From Planctomycetota bacterium (lineage in GTDB: Bacteria; Planctomycetota; Phycisphaerae; Phycisphaerales; Phycisphaeraceae), in NCBI GenBank assembly GCA_024276075.1, contig JAJRXX010000033.1:1-64000 (forward strand): a stretch of DNA of 64,000 nucleotides, given 5' to 3'. How positions within the stretch are numbered: the first letter of the stretch is position 1; every line of letters begins with the position of its first letter. The position numbers and the translations under genes are program-made. Below are positions 36,117 through 45,190 of the stretch, one piece after another. A model generated the notes under the pieces. It searched no databases. It had not been told where the DNA came from and worked only from the letters and a program-made list of their open reading frames with translations.

Positions 36117-36228
36117 CGCATTCCACATCATTATTTTCCATGGGCCAGTCAGGTGACTTGCCCTGTCACACGGGTTGCAAGCAAGCCGTGCCACCCGGTC
36201 ATGGCGATTAATTACGCCAGTTGCTCTA
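36114..36228. repeat. Hybrid terminal-repeat element between convergent genes
   Basis: This 115-bp element starts TAGCGCATTCCACATCATTATTTTCC, close to the family B left end, but its right half is family A: the GGGTTGCAAGCAAGCC hairpin, then the GCCACCCGG box and ATTACGCCAGTTGCTCTA. The first TAG is the stop codon of the DUF1338 gene and the last CTA is the minus-strand stop of astB. It fills the whole space between the two convergent genes and may act as a shared terminator. Confidence 0.7.
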
Positions 36229-37599
36229 GGTGGTTGTGTTGCTTGATCTGTATCCCTGGAAAGGGTAGATCGAGCCTAGGCCCAGTATCTGTGTGAGTTG
36301 ATCGAGCGCGTCGCGGGACTCTGTGAGCAGCTTGGGGTCGGCGAGTTCTTCGGGGGCTAAACGGTCACGATAGTGTTGTTGGACCCAGTTGCACAGCGAT
36401 TCGTAGAGTTGTTCGGTCAAGAGGACGCCGGGGTGTGTTTGTGCCAATTCATCATCGGTCAGCACGACGCGGAGTCGCAGGCATGCGGGGCCGCCTCCGT
36501 TTTTCATGCTCTGTCTCACGTCAACAAAATGGACGGAAGCGATGGGGTTGTCGGCGGCGATGATCTCGTCGAGCAGAGCGGCGGTGGCGGGGTGCTCGCG
36601 GCATTGGGCGGGGCATATCAGGGACTGGGCAGCGTCGGGGAGTGTGACGAGCTGGCTATTAAATAAGTAAGTCTCGACGGCGTCCTTGATCGAAAGCTGA
36701 TGCGGGGCGACCTCGATGCAGGCTAATTCGCTGGAGCAGGTGTCCGCGTATTTTCGACGTATCTCGTCGATGGCGGTAGGGGTATCGACGAAGGCGTCGC
36801 GGTGGTAGAAGAACGTGTTGCGGTTGCCGACGGCGATGACGTCGTTGTGAAAGACGCCCTGGTCGATGGCGGCGGGGTTCTGCTGAACGAAAACCGTTTG
36901 CTGAGGGTTGAGTTGGTGTAGGCGTGCGATGGCGTGGCTGGCTTGGCGGGTTTGGCGGGCGGGGAATACATTCGGCGCCGGAGCGGCAGGGGCAAGGGCG
37001 GTTTGGCCGAACACAAATATCTCGATGCCGGGCGTGTGGTAGTCGGGGCATAGCCGGGTGTAGTTGGCTGCGCCCTCGTCGCCGAGGCGGGGGCAGGGTG
37101 GCAACGGGTCGTGATGAACGAATCGTGTCGGGTCCGAGAAGATGGCGCGCAGCACGGTAGCGGTGGTGGGCGGTTCGATGCTGCGGTGGTATTGACTGAC
37201 AAGATTGGCGGGTGTGATGTGAAGCTTGGCGTCGGCGGTATCGGGGCTTGGGGATAGTGTGGCGGCGTTTGCGGCCCACATGCTAGACGCGCTGCAGGCG
37301 GCGGCGAGGGTAGCGGGTTCGGCGCGTCGGGCATGATCGAGTATGTCGGCGTCGGTGCCCTGGAAGCCTAGGTTGCGCAGCGCAGCTACGTCGGGTCGTT
37401 CTTGGGGTGGCAGGACGGCTTGCTTGAGCCCCAGGTCCATTAAGAGTTTCATCTTGCCAAGGCCCTCGAGGGCCGCTTGCTTGGGGCTGGAGACGGATTG
37501 CTGATGTTTGTGAGAAGCGATGTTGCCGTATGAGAGCCCGGCGTAGTTGTGGGTGGGGCCGACGATACCGTCGAAGTTGACCTCGTGGGCGGTGGTCAT
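36226..37599 (-). CDS. astB: N-succinylarginine dihydrolase
   Basis: The start is the ATG at 37599 (MTTAHEVNFDGIVGPTHNYA), four bases inside the astD stop; a longer frame to 37674 lies inside astD and is rejected. The 457-residue enzyme has the family pattern: VGPTHNYAGLSYGN at the start, GVFHNDVIAVGN with the catalytic His, and KNGGGPACLRLRV with the catalytic Cys. It releases two ammonia and CO2 from N-succinylarginine to give N-succinylornithine, the second AST step. It is the last gene of the operon. The stop TAG is formed by the end of the adjoining repeat element. Confidence 0.93.
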   Translation of the reverse strand: MTTAHEVNFDGIVGPTHNYAGLSYGNIASHKHQQSVSSPKQAALEGLGKMKLLMDLGLKQAVLPPQERPDVAALRNLGFQGTDADILDHARRAEPATLAAACSASSMWAANAATLSPSPDTADAKLHITPANLVSQYHRSIEPPTTATVLRAIFSDPTRFVHHDPLPPCPRLGDEGAANYTRLCPDYHTPGIEIFVFGQTALAPAAPAPNVFPARQTRQASHAIARLHQLNPQQTVFVQQNPAAIDQGVFHNDVIAVGNRNTFFYHRDAFVDTPTAIDEIRRKYADTCSSELACIEVAPHQLSIKDAVETYLFNSQLVTLPDAAQSLICPAQCREHPATAALLDEIIAADNPIASVHFVDVRQSMKNGGGPACLRLRVVLTDDELAQTHPGVLLTEQLYESLCNWVQQHYRDRLAPEELADPKLLTESRDALDQLTQILGLGSIYPFQGYRSSNTTT

Positions 37600-39065
37600 A
37601 GGTCGATTCCGGGTGTGGGTTTGTCGGGTAGGGCGGGGTGCTGGGTTTCGATCGATGCGACGGGGTAAGCGCAATAGTCCACGGCGTAATACCCGCTTGG
37701 TCGGTGGTTGCCGCTATCGCCGACGCCTCCGAAAGGCATGGCGCCGCTGGCACCGGTTGATTGACGGTTCCAGTTGATCACGCCGGCCCGGACGCGGCGG
37801 TAGAAGAGGTCGTAGAGCTTGGGGTTGTCGCTGATCAGCGCGGCTGCCAAGCCGAAGGCGGTGTTGTTGGCTTCTTGGAGTGCGGCGTCGAAGTCGGGTA
37901 CGCGGATAACCTGAAGCAGCGGGCCAAAAAATTCTTCGTCGGCGCGGTCGGTTACTTCGGTGACGTCAATCAGGCCCGGTGTCAGCAGTGCGGCGCAGTC
38001 GTCGGCGGTGGTCATTGGCACGATTGATCGTCCGCCTCGTTGGGTGAGGTTTTGTTGCGCGTCGAGCAGTTTCTGAGCGGCATGGCTGGAAATGACCGGT
38101 CCCATGAACGGCTGCGGACGGTCGGTGTGCGGGCCGACGCGGATGCGTTGGATCATGGCTGTGAGGTGGTCGAGTAGGGTGTGGGTGTTTGCGTTGTCGG
38201 GGACGATCAGCCGTCGTGCGCAAGAGCATCTTTGGCCGGAAGTTATGTAAGCGGATTGGGCGGTGAGGTAGGCTGCGGCGTCGAGGTCGGCTGCTTCCCA
38301 GGCTATGAGCGGGTTGTTACCCCCCATCTCAAGTGCGAGGATTTTCTGGGGCGTGCGTGCGACAGCGGTGGCGAGCATGTGTCCGACGGCGGCGCTACCG
38401 GTGAAGAACAGGCCGTCGAGGCCGGGGTGTTGTGATAGTAATTTCCCGGTTGAGCCTGGCCCTTGGACCATGTTGATTAAGCCTGCGGGTAGACCGGCTG
38501 CGTGCCAGAGTTCGATCATGTGGCGACCGACCGCGGGTGTTTGTTCGCTTGGTTTGAAAACGATGGCGTTGCCGGCGAGCAGCGCGGGGATGATGTGTCC
38601 GTTGGGCAGGTGTCCGGGTAGGTTAAAGGGTCCGAATACGGCGCATATGCCGTGCGGTTTAAATCGCGTGGTGCCGACGGCGCCGTTGAGGTCGCGCGTG
38701 ACCGTGCGGCAGCGTTCGTTGTAGGCTTGGATCGATAGGTTTATTTTTCCGATCATGGCGCCGACTTCGGTGAGCGATTCCCAGAACGGCTTGCCCATGT
38801 CGCGGCTGATGGTCAGTGCTAATTCGTCTTTGTGATCTGTGAGTTGCTTGCCAAACGCTTTGACCAGCTCGATGCGCCGGTCGAACGGGGTGTCGGCCCA
38901 CTGCTCGAATGCGGCTCGCGCGGCGTCGACGGCTTGATCGACTTCGGTCTCGGTGGCGGCGTGGCCGTGCCAAGTGACGTCGTTCGTGGCGGGGTCGGTG
39001 CTGGCGAATGTTTGGCCTGTGCCGGGGACCCATTTCCCTGCGATGTAGTGCGAACCGCTGCTCAC
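37596..39065 (-). CDS. astD: N-succinylglutamate 5-semialdehyde dehydrogenase
   Basis: The 489-residue aldehyde dehydrogenase starts at a GTG (39065) that overlaps the astA stop by four bases. It has FGPFNLPGHLPNGHIIPALLAGNA, the catalytic-site LALEMGGNNPLI with Glu and TSGQRCSCARRLIV with Cys. The phrase FNLPGHLPNGHI is typical of AstD. It oxidises succinylglutamate semialdehyde to succinylglutamate using NAD. It is translationally coupled with both neighbours, so the stoichiometry of astA-astD-astB is probably linked. Confidence 0.93.
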   Translation of the reverse strand: MSSGSHYIAGKWVPGTGQTFASTDPATNDVTWHGHAATETEVDQAVDAARAAFEQWADTPFDRRIELVKAFGKQLTDHKDELALTISRDMGKPFWESLTEVGAMIGKINLSIQAYNERCRTVTRDLNGAVGTTRFKPHGICAVFGPFNLPGHLPNGHIIPALLAGNAIVFKPSEQTPAVGRHMIELWHAAGLPAGLINMVQGPGSTGKLLSQHPGLDGLFFTGSAAVGHMLATAVARTPQKILALEMGGNNPLIAWEAADLDAAAYLTAQSAYITSGQRCSCARRLIVPDNANTHTLLDHLTAMIQRIRVGPHTDRPQPFMGPVISSHAAQKLLDAQQNLTQRGGRSIVPMTTADDCAALLTPGLIDVTEVTDRADEEFFGPLLQVIRVPDFDAALQEANNTAFGLAAALISDNPKLYDLFYRRVRAGVINWNRQSTGASGAMPFGGVGDSGNHRPSGYYAVDYCAYPVASIETQHPALPDKPTPGIDL

Positions 39066-40120
39066 GGGTTGGCCTCCGGGTTGGTTGTGGCGGGCGGTTT
39101 TATGGTGGCGTAACGCAATGTATCGCCGATGTTTAAATTGATTGCGTCGGCTAGGTTTTTGTGGATCGTAGCGGTGGCATCTTCGGCTAGCAGCAGGTTT
39201 CCTTTGCAGGCGCGGAAGTCGCGAGAGGTGTTGCCGATGATGTATTGGTCGTCTGAATCGGGGTCGATGGGCTCGTCGGTGAGTCGGCTGATGACGGCGG
39301 TCCGGCTGTCTCGGACGGTGCGGATGTCGTCGCGAGGGCAGATCATGACGGGCCCGGCTTCGAAGATATCGACCATGCCGCTGAACTCGAAGCCTTCGGA
39401 TTCGAGCAGGCGCAGCGCGGGTCGGGTGTTTTTGTGTACTTGGCCGATCACGTCCTGAGCGGGCTTGGGTAGTAGGGGTATGTAGATCGGGTGCGTGGGC
39501 ATGAGGTCGGCGATGAACTTTTTGTTAACCATGCTCAGGTAGTCTGCGGTGGGGTACTCGATCTCGAAGAAGTGTTTGCCCAGTGCGTCCCACAGCGCGG
39601 AGCGGCCGTCGTTGTCGATGACGCCACGCATCTCGGCGATGACACGAGCGGCGAAAAAGTCGCGGTGCTGCGCGATGAAAAGGAATCGGGACAACGAGAG
39701 CAATCGTCCGTTGCCGCCGCGGCGGTAGTCGGGTGCGAGGAAAAGGCTACCGATCTCGCAGGGGCCGTTGTGCTCACGGACGAGGTGTAGGGTTTGTATT
39801 TCTTTGTGGATGCCTAGCATCTGCGACTCGTGCACGGAGGTCTCGATCCTGTAGGCGTAGAAGGGCTCGAACCCGCCGACCTTTGCGACGATGCCGGTGG
39901 TGCCTACGATTTGTTTTTTTTCGAGGTCTTCGAGTACGAAGAGGTAGGTTTCGCCTGCGGGCTTGTCGGTCATTTTGCTGAACCCGTGCTGCGACTCGGT
40001 GATACGTTTACGCAGAAGTTGGCGGTCCTTGGGCAGTGTGGTGATGCCGACGCCCGCCAGTGCTGCCAGCTCGACAAGCTGATCGAGGTCGTCGGTGGCT
40101 ATGGGTCGGATGACGAGCAT
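39062..40120 (-). CDS. astA: Arginine N-succinyltransferase
   Basis: The 352-residue protein has the AstA fold. It opens MLVIRPIATDDLDQLVELAALAGVGITTLP, with ESQHGFSKMT and YAYRIETSVHESQMLGI, then SLFLAPDYRRGGNGRLLSLSR for acyl-CoA binding. It transfers succinyl from succinyl-CoA to the alpha-amino group of arginine, the first committed step. Length equals the usual family size (about 340-350). The preceding gene (aminotransferase) ends 23 bases upstream of its start. Confidence 0.93.
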   Translation of the reverse strand: MLVIRPIATDDLDQLVELAALAGVGITTLPKDRQLLRKRITESQHGFSKMTDKPAGETYLFVLEDLEKKQIVGTTGIVAKVGGFEPFYAYRIETSVHESQMLGIHKEIQTLHLVREHNGPCEIGSLFLAPDYRRGGNGRLLSLSRFLFIAQHRDFFAARVIAEMRGVIDNDGRSALWDALGKHFFEIEYPTADYLSMVNKKFIADLMPTHPIYIPLLPKPAQDVIGQVHKNTRPALRLLESEGFEFSGMVDIFEAGPVMICPRDDIRTVRDSRTAVISRLTDEPIDPDSDDQYIIGNTSRDFRACKGNLLLAEDATATIHKNLADAINLNIGDTLRYATIKPPATTNPEANP

Positions 40121-40142
40121 GTGTCGGGACCTTTCGGGTCGG

Positions 40143-41534
40143 TCAGGATCGCTTGGTCTTGGCTAGAGTCGCTTCGATGATGCTACAGACGGCGTCGATG
40201 TCTTGCGTGGTGACGGTGCCGAGGGGCATCAGGAACCGGACCCTGGCGGGGTTGGCGCCGGCGAGGAACGCGATGACGCCGGCCTCGTACAACGCGGCGA
40301 TGAAATTTTTAACGGTTTCGATGTGTCCGTCGAAGGGTGTGAATGCGATCATCGCCCCCAGGCCGAATGGGCCTTGGACGGACCCGGGTAGTCGCTGGCC
40401 GATGGCGTTTAGCTGGTTCACGAAGTGATCGTGTAGTTTCATGATCCTTCCGTCGGTGCCGAAGAAGCCGTCGCTGGTCAGTGTGTCGATGATCTTCTGT
40501 GCGGCAAAGATTGAGGATGTAGCGCCGGTGAATGTTTGGCTAATCAGGCCCGGCTTGGGCGTGAATTGATCGGTGAAGAGCGTGGCGCAGACCTGGCTGA
40601 GCTTGCCGATGGTGACGACGTCGGCGTAGTCGTCGAGGCCGAAGTGCTGAAAAGCGAACAGGCGGGTGGTGCGTCCGAACGTCTGGACCTCGTCGATCAT
40701 GACGGGCACGTCGTTGGTTTTTAGTTCTTTCATCAGTGTGGTGAAGAAGCCGGTGTCGCCGGGGTAGTACCCGCCTTCGCCGAGCACGAGCTCGAAGCAC
40801 ATGGCGGCGTGTTGGTTGGGGTATCGTGCCAGGTGGCGTTTGAGGACGGCCAGCGCACGGTCGGTGCTGGCTTGAGGATTCCGCGGATCGAAGTAGGGCA
40901 CGTAATCGACGGCGATGGTCTGGGGCAGCCCGAGGCGGTACGCGGGCTTATCGGTGATCTGCGCGAGTGTGATCGATCGGCCCATGAAGCAGCCTTCGAA
41001 CGCCAGGATACGGTTGGCGGGCGTTTTTTTCTGGAAAATGATCTTGAGCGCGTTTTCGTTGGCCATGGCGCCGCTGGTGGTCAGGAAGCAGTGCTCGAGC
41101 GTGGCGCCGGATTTGCATGCTTGATCGAGCAGTGTGCGTACGAGCGTTGTGCAATGGGTGCTTTGCTGGAGATTGCCTTGCATGACGGTGTCGCACAACG
41201 CGGCGTGTAGCCCCGTGCGGACCATGTCCGGGTGTGCGTGCCCCCAAGGGTGTGCGCCGATGCCGGTGACGAAGTCGTATTTGGCGCTGCCGTCGGCTAG
41301 CTCGACCAGAGCGCCGTTTCCGAACCCGCTGCTGAGGTAGGGGTAGTAGAGCTTTCCGCCTCGCATCTTGCCGAACTGCTCGATGGATTGGTCGTAGGCA
41401 GCTTTGAGGTCGGGGTCGGGCGAGCGGTGGTTGGTGAGATTCGCCTGTTGATCCGTCAGCGCGTCGAGGATCATTTGAATCGCCTGTTCCACACGGGGGT
41501 CGTCGGCTAGTGCGTCGGCGAGGAGTTTTTTCAT
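40143..41534 (-). CDS. Class III aminotransferase, likely AstC role
   Basis: The 463-residue PLP enzyme has PVMIDEVQTFGRTTRLFAFQHFGL with the PLP-binding Asp and VVTIGKLSQVCATLF with the Schiff-base Lys. In the AST pathway the aminotransferase step turns succinylornithine into succinylglutamate semialdehyde, and no other candidate lies in the operon. However, the GKxxQVC active-site context recalls lysine 6-aminotransferases rather than typical AstC/ArgD, so lysine or ornithine could also be substrates. The gene is between the M20 hydrolase and astA on the same strand. Confidence 0.82.
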   Translation of the reverse strand: MKKLLADALADDPRVEQAIQMILDALTDQQANLTNHRSPDPDLKAAYDQSIEQFGKMRGGKLYYPYLSSGFGNGALVELADGSAKYDFVTGIGAHPWGHAHPDMVRTGLHAALCDTVMQGNLQQSTHCTTLVRTLLDQACKSGATLEHCFLTTSGAMANENALKIIFQKKTPANRILAFEGCFMGRSITLAQITDKPAYRLGLPQTIAVDYVPYFDPRNPQASTDRALAVLKRHLARYPNQHAAMCFELVLGEGGYYPGDTGFFTTLMKELKTNDVPVMIDEVQTFGRTTRLFAFQHFGLDDYADVVTIGKLSQVCATLFTDQFTPKPGLISQTFTGATSSIFAAQKIIDTLTSDGFFGTDGRIMKLHDHFVNQLNAIGQRLPGSVQGPFGLGAMIAFTPFDGHIETVKNFIAALYEAGVIAFLAGANPARVRFLMPLGTVTTQDIDAVCSIIEATLAKTKRS

Positions 41535-41563
41535 CGGGTGTTCCTTCGGTGCGGCTGATTCGG

Positions 41564-42823
41564 TTATTTGTTGGGCCAGTCGATTTGGCCTGTCGCTAGT
41601 TTCAACATTAATAGTGCGGATAATTTGGCGCGTTCGGTGAGGCTGTCGAGCAGGACAAATTCCTGTGTGCTGTGGATGCCCCCTCCGCGTGGTCCCAGTG
41701 TGTCTACGGTGGGCAGGCCCGCAGCGGCGAGTTTGTTTCCGTCACAGACGCCGGCGGTGTCGTTGCATTTGATTGATAGGCCCAGGTCGCGGCCGCAGAC
41801 GGCGACGTGTTGGAATAGCGTCTGGGTGGCGTGGTCCATGGGCTTGGGCGGTGAGGTCCATTGGCCGTGCATTTGCACGGTGATTCCGTCGTGTCGGCGT
41901 GCGTCGGTGAGGACTTGTTGAAGGTGCTGCTGCACTGCGTTTTGGGCGTCTTGGTTGGTGGCTCGGACATTGATTCGGCAGATCGCCAGGTCTGGTACGA
42001 CGTTGATGGGTCCGCCGCCTTCGACGTGGCCGACGTTGACGATTGCGCCGGGTACGGAGCCGTTGAGCAAGCTTAGAGCTGTGATGGTGGAAGCCATGGC
42101 GTCGATCGCGCTTCGCCCGTCGTGGAATTGCCGACCGACGTGCGCGGGTTTGCCTTTGAAGACGAGTGTGAACCGTCCCGCCCCGCCACGGGCGCCGGCG
42201 AGTGTGCCGTCGGCGAGTGTCGGCTCGAAGACCAGTCCCAGGTGGCATCGTTTTGCGGCGTCGGCGAGCAGGTGCGCCGACCCGGGCGAACCGATCTCTT
42301 CGTCGGCGTTGATCAGGACTTCCCAGCCCAGCGTGTCTGTGGCGGAGCTTCGTTCGAGGGCTTCGAGCGCAAGGAGCATGACAGCGAGCCCGCCCTTGGC
42401 GTCCGCGACCCCGGGGCCACGCAGCGTGTTGGCGTCGACGTGTTGTGTGGATTGAAACGGGTGGTCGGCGGGGTAGACGGTGTCCATGTGTATGCCCAGG
42501 AACACGCGTCGAGGCGCGTCGGGGCGTTTTATAATATGGATCACTTTGGCGAGTGGTTGCTGGTGGATTTGGCCATCTGATCCGACGGATTCGAGTGAAG
42601 CAGCGTCGAGTAGTTCGGTATCGCCGCCCAGTGAGCTGAACGCATCTAGGAGCAGGCGCGTCATTTTTTCCAGGCCAGCGGGGTTGTGGGTGCCGGAGTT
42701 GATAGCGGCCCATTGCTCGACCAGGGCGCACATGCGCTGGTGTTGTGTGTCGAGCCAGTCCAGAGATGGTGAGTATGAGGTCATCCGATAATGAATTTCG
42801 GCAGATCGGGTCGGTCGATTCAT
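41564..42823 (-). CDS. M20 family metallohydrolase, possible succinylglutamate desuccinylase substitute
   Basis: The 419-residue M20 hydrolase has the first metal ligand in LGIHMDTVYP, RGPGVADAKGG with the bridging Asp, and INADEEIGSPGS with the catalytic Glu-Glu. The dimerisation domain follows and GPRGGGIHSTQEFV carries the last His. It resembles CPG2/ArgE-type enzymes that cleave N-acyl amino acids, including acyl-glutamate. The last AST step, succinylglutamate to glutamate plus succinate, is normally done by AstE, an unrelated zinc enzyme that is absent here. This gene is the first of the operon, so it is a natural replacement; that role is inference. An internal ATG at 42784 is an alternative start. 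Confidence 0.8.
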   Translation of the reverse strand: MNRPTRSAEIHYRMTSYSPSLDWLDTQHQRMCALVEQWAAINSGTHNPAGLEKMTRLLLDAFSSLGGDTELLDAASLESVGSDGQIHQQPLAKVIHIIKRPDAPRRVFLGIHMDTVYPADHPFQSTQHVDANTLRGPGVADAKGGLAVMLLALEALERSSATDTLGWEVLINADEEIGSPGSAHLLADAAKRCHLGLVFEPTLADGTLAGARGGAGRFTLVFKGKPAHVGRQFHDGRSAIDAMASTITALSLLNGSVPGAIVNVGHVEGGGPINVVPDLAICRINVRATNQDAQNAVQQHLQQVLTDARRHDGITVQMHGQWTSPPKPMDHATQTLFQHVAVCGRDLGLSIKCNDTAGVCDGNKLAAAGLPTVDTLGPRGGGIHSTQEFVLLDSLTERAKLSALLMLKLATGQIDWPNK

Positions 42824-43125
42824 TAATTCTTGGCTGATGGCTGAGTCTTACGGCGTCTAACAGAATGGATGTGGAGAGTTGGTTCTAAAAAAACGAAGAC
42901 ACCCACTCGCTGACGGTCACGGCTCGTTGCGGCGATCGATGGGGTATGCCGATTTGGTTGAATTTCATATTGTTAGGTGTTGTTATAGGTCTATGCTGGG
43001 GCTTGGGGTATGTGAAGCGATCAACGGTGGCCCGTGGCTGTGGGTTTCGCTATAGTCGTCGGGCGGCTGTGCTGACCGGGGGCGGCGAGTGAAACCCACG
43101 ACTGACAACGAAGGGCGCTTCACCG
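42824..43125. other. Divergent regulatory region between the AST operon and the symporter
   Basis: These 302 bases lie between two divergent transcription units and should hold both promoters. They contain a solitary family C core (42905-42927) and, near 43043-43098, a hairpin with arms GTGGGTTTC and GAAACCCAC just before the symporter start. I see no confident promoter boxes and no gene. Confidence 0.5.
42905..42927. repeat. Solitary family C core motif
   Basis: The core reads CGCTGACGGTCACGGCTCGT. No terminal TAGAGC repeat is found around it. Confidence 0.5.
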
Positions 43126-45156
43126 ATGAGTATGCACTGGATTGATTGGAGCATCGTGGCGGTGGTCACGATGTTTGTGACAGTGCTGGCGTATGGCACG
43201 AAGAAGTACACCAAGAGCGTTGCCGACTTTCTCGCGGCGAATCGGTGCGCGGGCAAGTATCTGTTGGGTATCGCTGACGGCATCTCGGGGCTCGGTGCTA
43301 TCTCCATCATCGCCTATTTTCAGGAATATTATGAAGCGGGTTTTACCGGCATGTGGTGGGGGTGGATGCGTGTTCCTCTTTTCCTGATGATCACCCTTTC
43401 GGGGTGGGTGATTTACCGGTTTCGCCAAACCCGCGCGTTGACCATGGCCCAATTCTTCGAGGTCCGCTACAGCAAGCGGTTCCGGGTCTTTACCGGGATC
43501 GTCGCGTTTACGGCGGGGGTCGTGAACTTTGGCATCTTCCCGGCGGTTACGGCTAAGTTTTTCGTCTACTTCTGCGGGCTGCCGTTGGTGCCGGTATCGC
43601 TGGGGGGTTTTGAATTTTCGTTGACCTACACATTGGTCATGGCGTTTCTGATCGCGATCGCTCTGCTGTTCACATTTATGGGCGGGCAGATCACCGTGAT
43701 CGTGACCGACTTCGTCCAGGGGTTTTTCGTCAACATTATGTTTGTGGTGATCCTGGCGTTTGTGTTGACCAAGGTCAACTGGTCGCACATCGCGGAGATG
43801 CTCGCCGCGGCGCCCGAGGGCCAATCGGTTGCTAATCCGTTCGACACCGGCAAGCTCGAAAATTTCAATTTTTCTTTTTACGCGATCTGGTCCGTGATCA
43901 TCCTCTACCAATACAAAGCGTGGCAGGGTAGCCAGGCGTACAACTCCTCTGCCAAGAGCGCCCACGAAGCGAAGATGGCCGGTATTCTGGGCACCTTCCG
44001 CGAATTTGGACAGATGCTCTTTCTGTTGTTGCTGCCGATGTGCGCTTACACGCTGCTTCGCCACCCGGATTTCGCCGCCGACGCCGCGGGGATTAATGCT
44101 GCGCTGGATACCATCGCCAATCCCGAGGTCCGCAACCAAGCGATTACGCCTCTAGCCATTCGGCAACTTCTGCCGGTGGGGCTGATCGGTGCGTTCGCGG
44201 CGGTGATGGTGGTGGCGTCGATCAGTGTGCACGATACGTATCTGCATTCGTGGGGGAGTATTTTTATTCAGGACGTGGTGATGCCGTTTCGCGAGAAGCC
44301 GTTGTCGCCCAAGGCGCATATCCGGGCGTTGCGGATCGCGATCGTCGGCGTGGCGATTTTTATATTCCTCTGGGGCTGGCTGGTCCCGCAGTTTATGCCG
44401 ATCCGGTATTTCTTCCTGATCACGGGTCAGCTCTACATCGGTGGGGCTGGGACAGTAATCATTGGTGGGCTCTACTGGAAACGTGCCACCACCGCTGGGG
44501 CGTGGACGGCGATGATCACGGGCGGGGTGCTGTCGTGCTCGGGGATGGTGCTCAACTATCTCTACAACGGAGGGATGCTATCACCGGGTGTGGCGTCGTT
44601 CTTTGAAGAATACCTGCCCAAGCTCCTGCAGATTCCGTGGGTCTTGCTGTTTAGCATGATCGTCTCGGTACTGGGGTTTATCGTGGTGTCGCTGCTCACT
44701 GGCCGAGAGGCGTACCCCATGGACCGGATGCTCCACCGGGACAAGCCCCAGGTAGAAGGCGAAGAAACCGACGAGGAGCCCGCGTGGGGCTGGAAAGCCT
44801 TCGGCATGGGCAAAGAATTTACCCGTGGTGACAAAATCATCTACATCCTGGCCATGGGTCAGGCACTGGCTACGTTCGGAGTTTTCGCTATCGGGACGGT
44901 GCTAAACCTTACCGTGTTTAAGGGCGCTTCGGCTGAGGGTTGGATCGAATTCTGGAAGTGGTACGTGCTGGTCTACTTTGTGTTAGCGGTCGTGGTCACG
45001 ATTTGGCTGTCCATTGGTGGGCTGATGGACTTGAAGTACATGTTTGCGCAGCTCCGCAGCGCTCTGCGGGATTCCCGCGACGACGGTACCGTGGTGGATC
45101 ACCACAACCTGGACGAGGTTGCTGCGTCGGTGCCAGTTGAGGCTGATCCCAAATAA
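43126..45156 (+). CDS. Sodium:solute symporter (SSS family)
   Basis: The 676-residue protein has 13 or more hydrophobic segments. The start is typical of the SSF/SLC5 family: VADFLAANRCAGKYLLGIADGISGLGAISI, with the sodium-site Gly-Ser-type helix break, and later LPVGLIGAFAAVMVVASISVHDTYLHSWGSI. A cytoplasmic loop after about residue 525 is acidic (VEGEETDEEPAW) and one or two more segments follow. It imports a small solute with sodium; the substrate could be a sugar, amino acid or organic acid. The CBM9-like lipoprotein starts 34 bases later, which hints at cotranscription and perhaps a sugar substrate. Confidence 0.88.
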   Translation: MSMHWIDWSIVAVVTMFVTVLAYGTKKYTKSVADFLAANRCAGKYLLGIADGISGLGAISIIAYFQEYYEAGFTGMWWGWMRVPLFLMITLSGWVIYRFRQTRALTMAQFFEVRYSKRFRVFTGIVAFTAGVVNFGIFPAVTAKFFVYFCGLPLVPVSLGGFEFSLTYTLVMAFLIAIALLFTFMGGQITVIVTDFVQGFFVNIMFVVILAFVLTKVNWSHIAEMLAAAPEGQSVANPFDTGKLENFNFSFYAIWSVIILYQYKAWQGSQAYNSSAKSAHEAKMAGILGTFREFGQMLFLLLLPMCAYTLLRHPDFAADAAGINAALDTIANPEVRNQAITPLAIRQLLPVGLIGAFAAVMVVASISVHDTYLHSWGSIFIQDVVMPFREKPLSPKAHIRALRIAIVGVAIFIFLWGWLVPQFMPIRYFFLITGQLYIGGAGTVIIGGLYWKRATTAGAWTAMITGGVLSCSGMVLNYLYNGGMLSPGVASFFEEYLPKLLQIPWVLLFSMIVSVLGFIVVSLLTGREAYPMDRMLHRDKPQVEGEETDEEPAWGWKAFGMGKEFTRGDKIIYILAMGQALATFGVFAIGTVLNLTVFKGASAEGWIEFWKWYVLVYFVLAVVVTIWLSIGGLMDLKYMFAQLRSALRDSRDDGTVVDHHNLDEVAASVPVEADPK

Positions 45157-45190
45157 ATAATCTTCGGTTCTCGGCTTGGGAGTATGAGGT

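Noticed and set aside
37600-37674. Longer astB start
   Set aside because: The extension lies wholly inside astD and is Arg/Pro-rich; the ATG at 37599 starts the conserved N-terminus and gives the same four-base overlap as the other operon genes.
41742-42731. Minus-strand frame in another phase across the M20 gene
   Set aside because: It is extremely Arg-rich and lacks domains; the M20 frame on the same strand has all catalytic residues.
43120-44139. Minus-strand open frame (339 codons) opposite the symporter
   Set aside because: The composition is Arg/His/Gln-rich and the opposite strand encodes an unmistakable SSS transporter.
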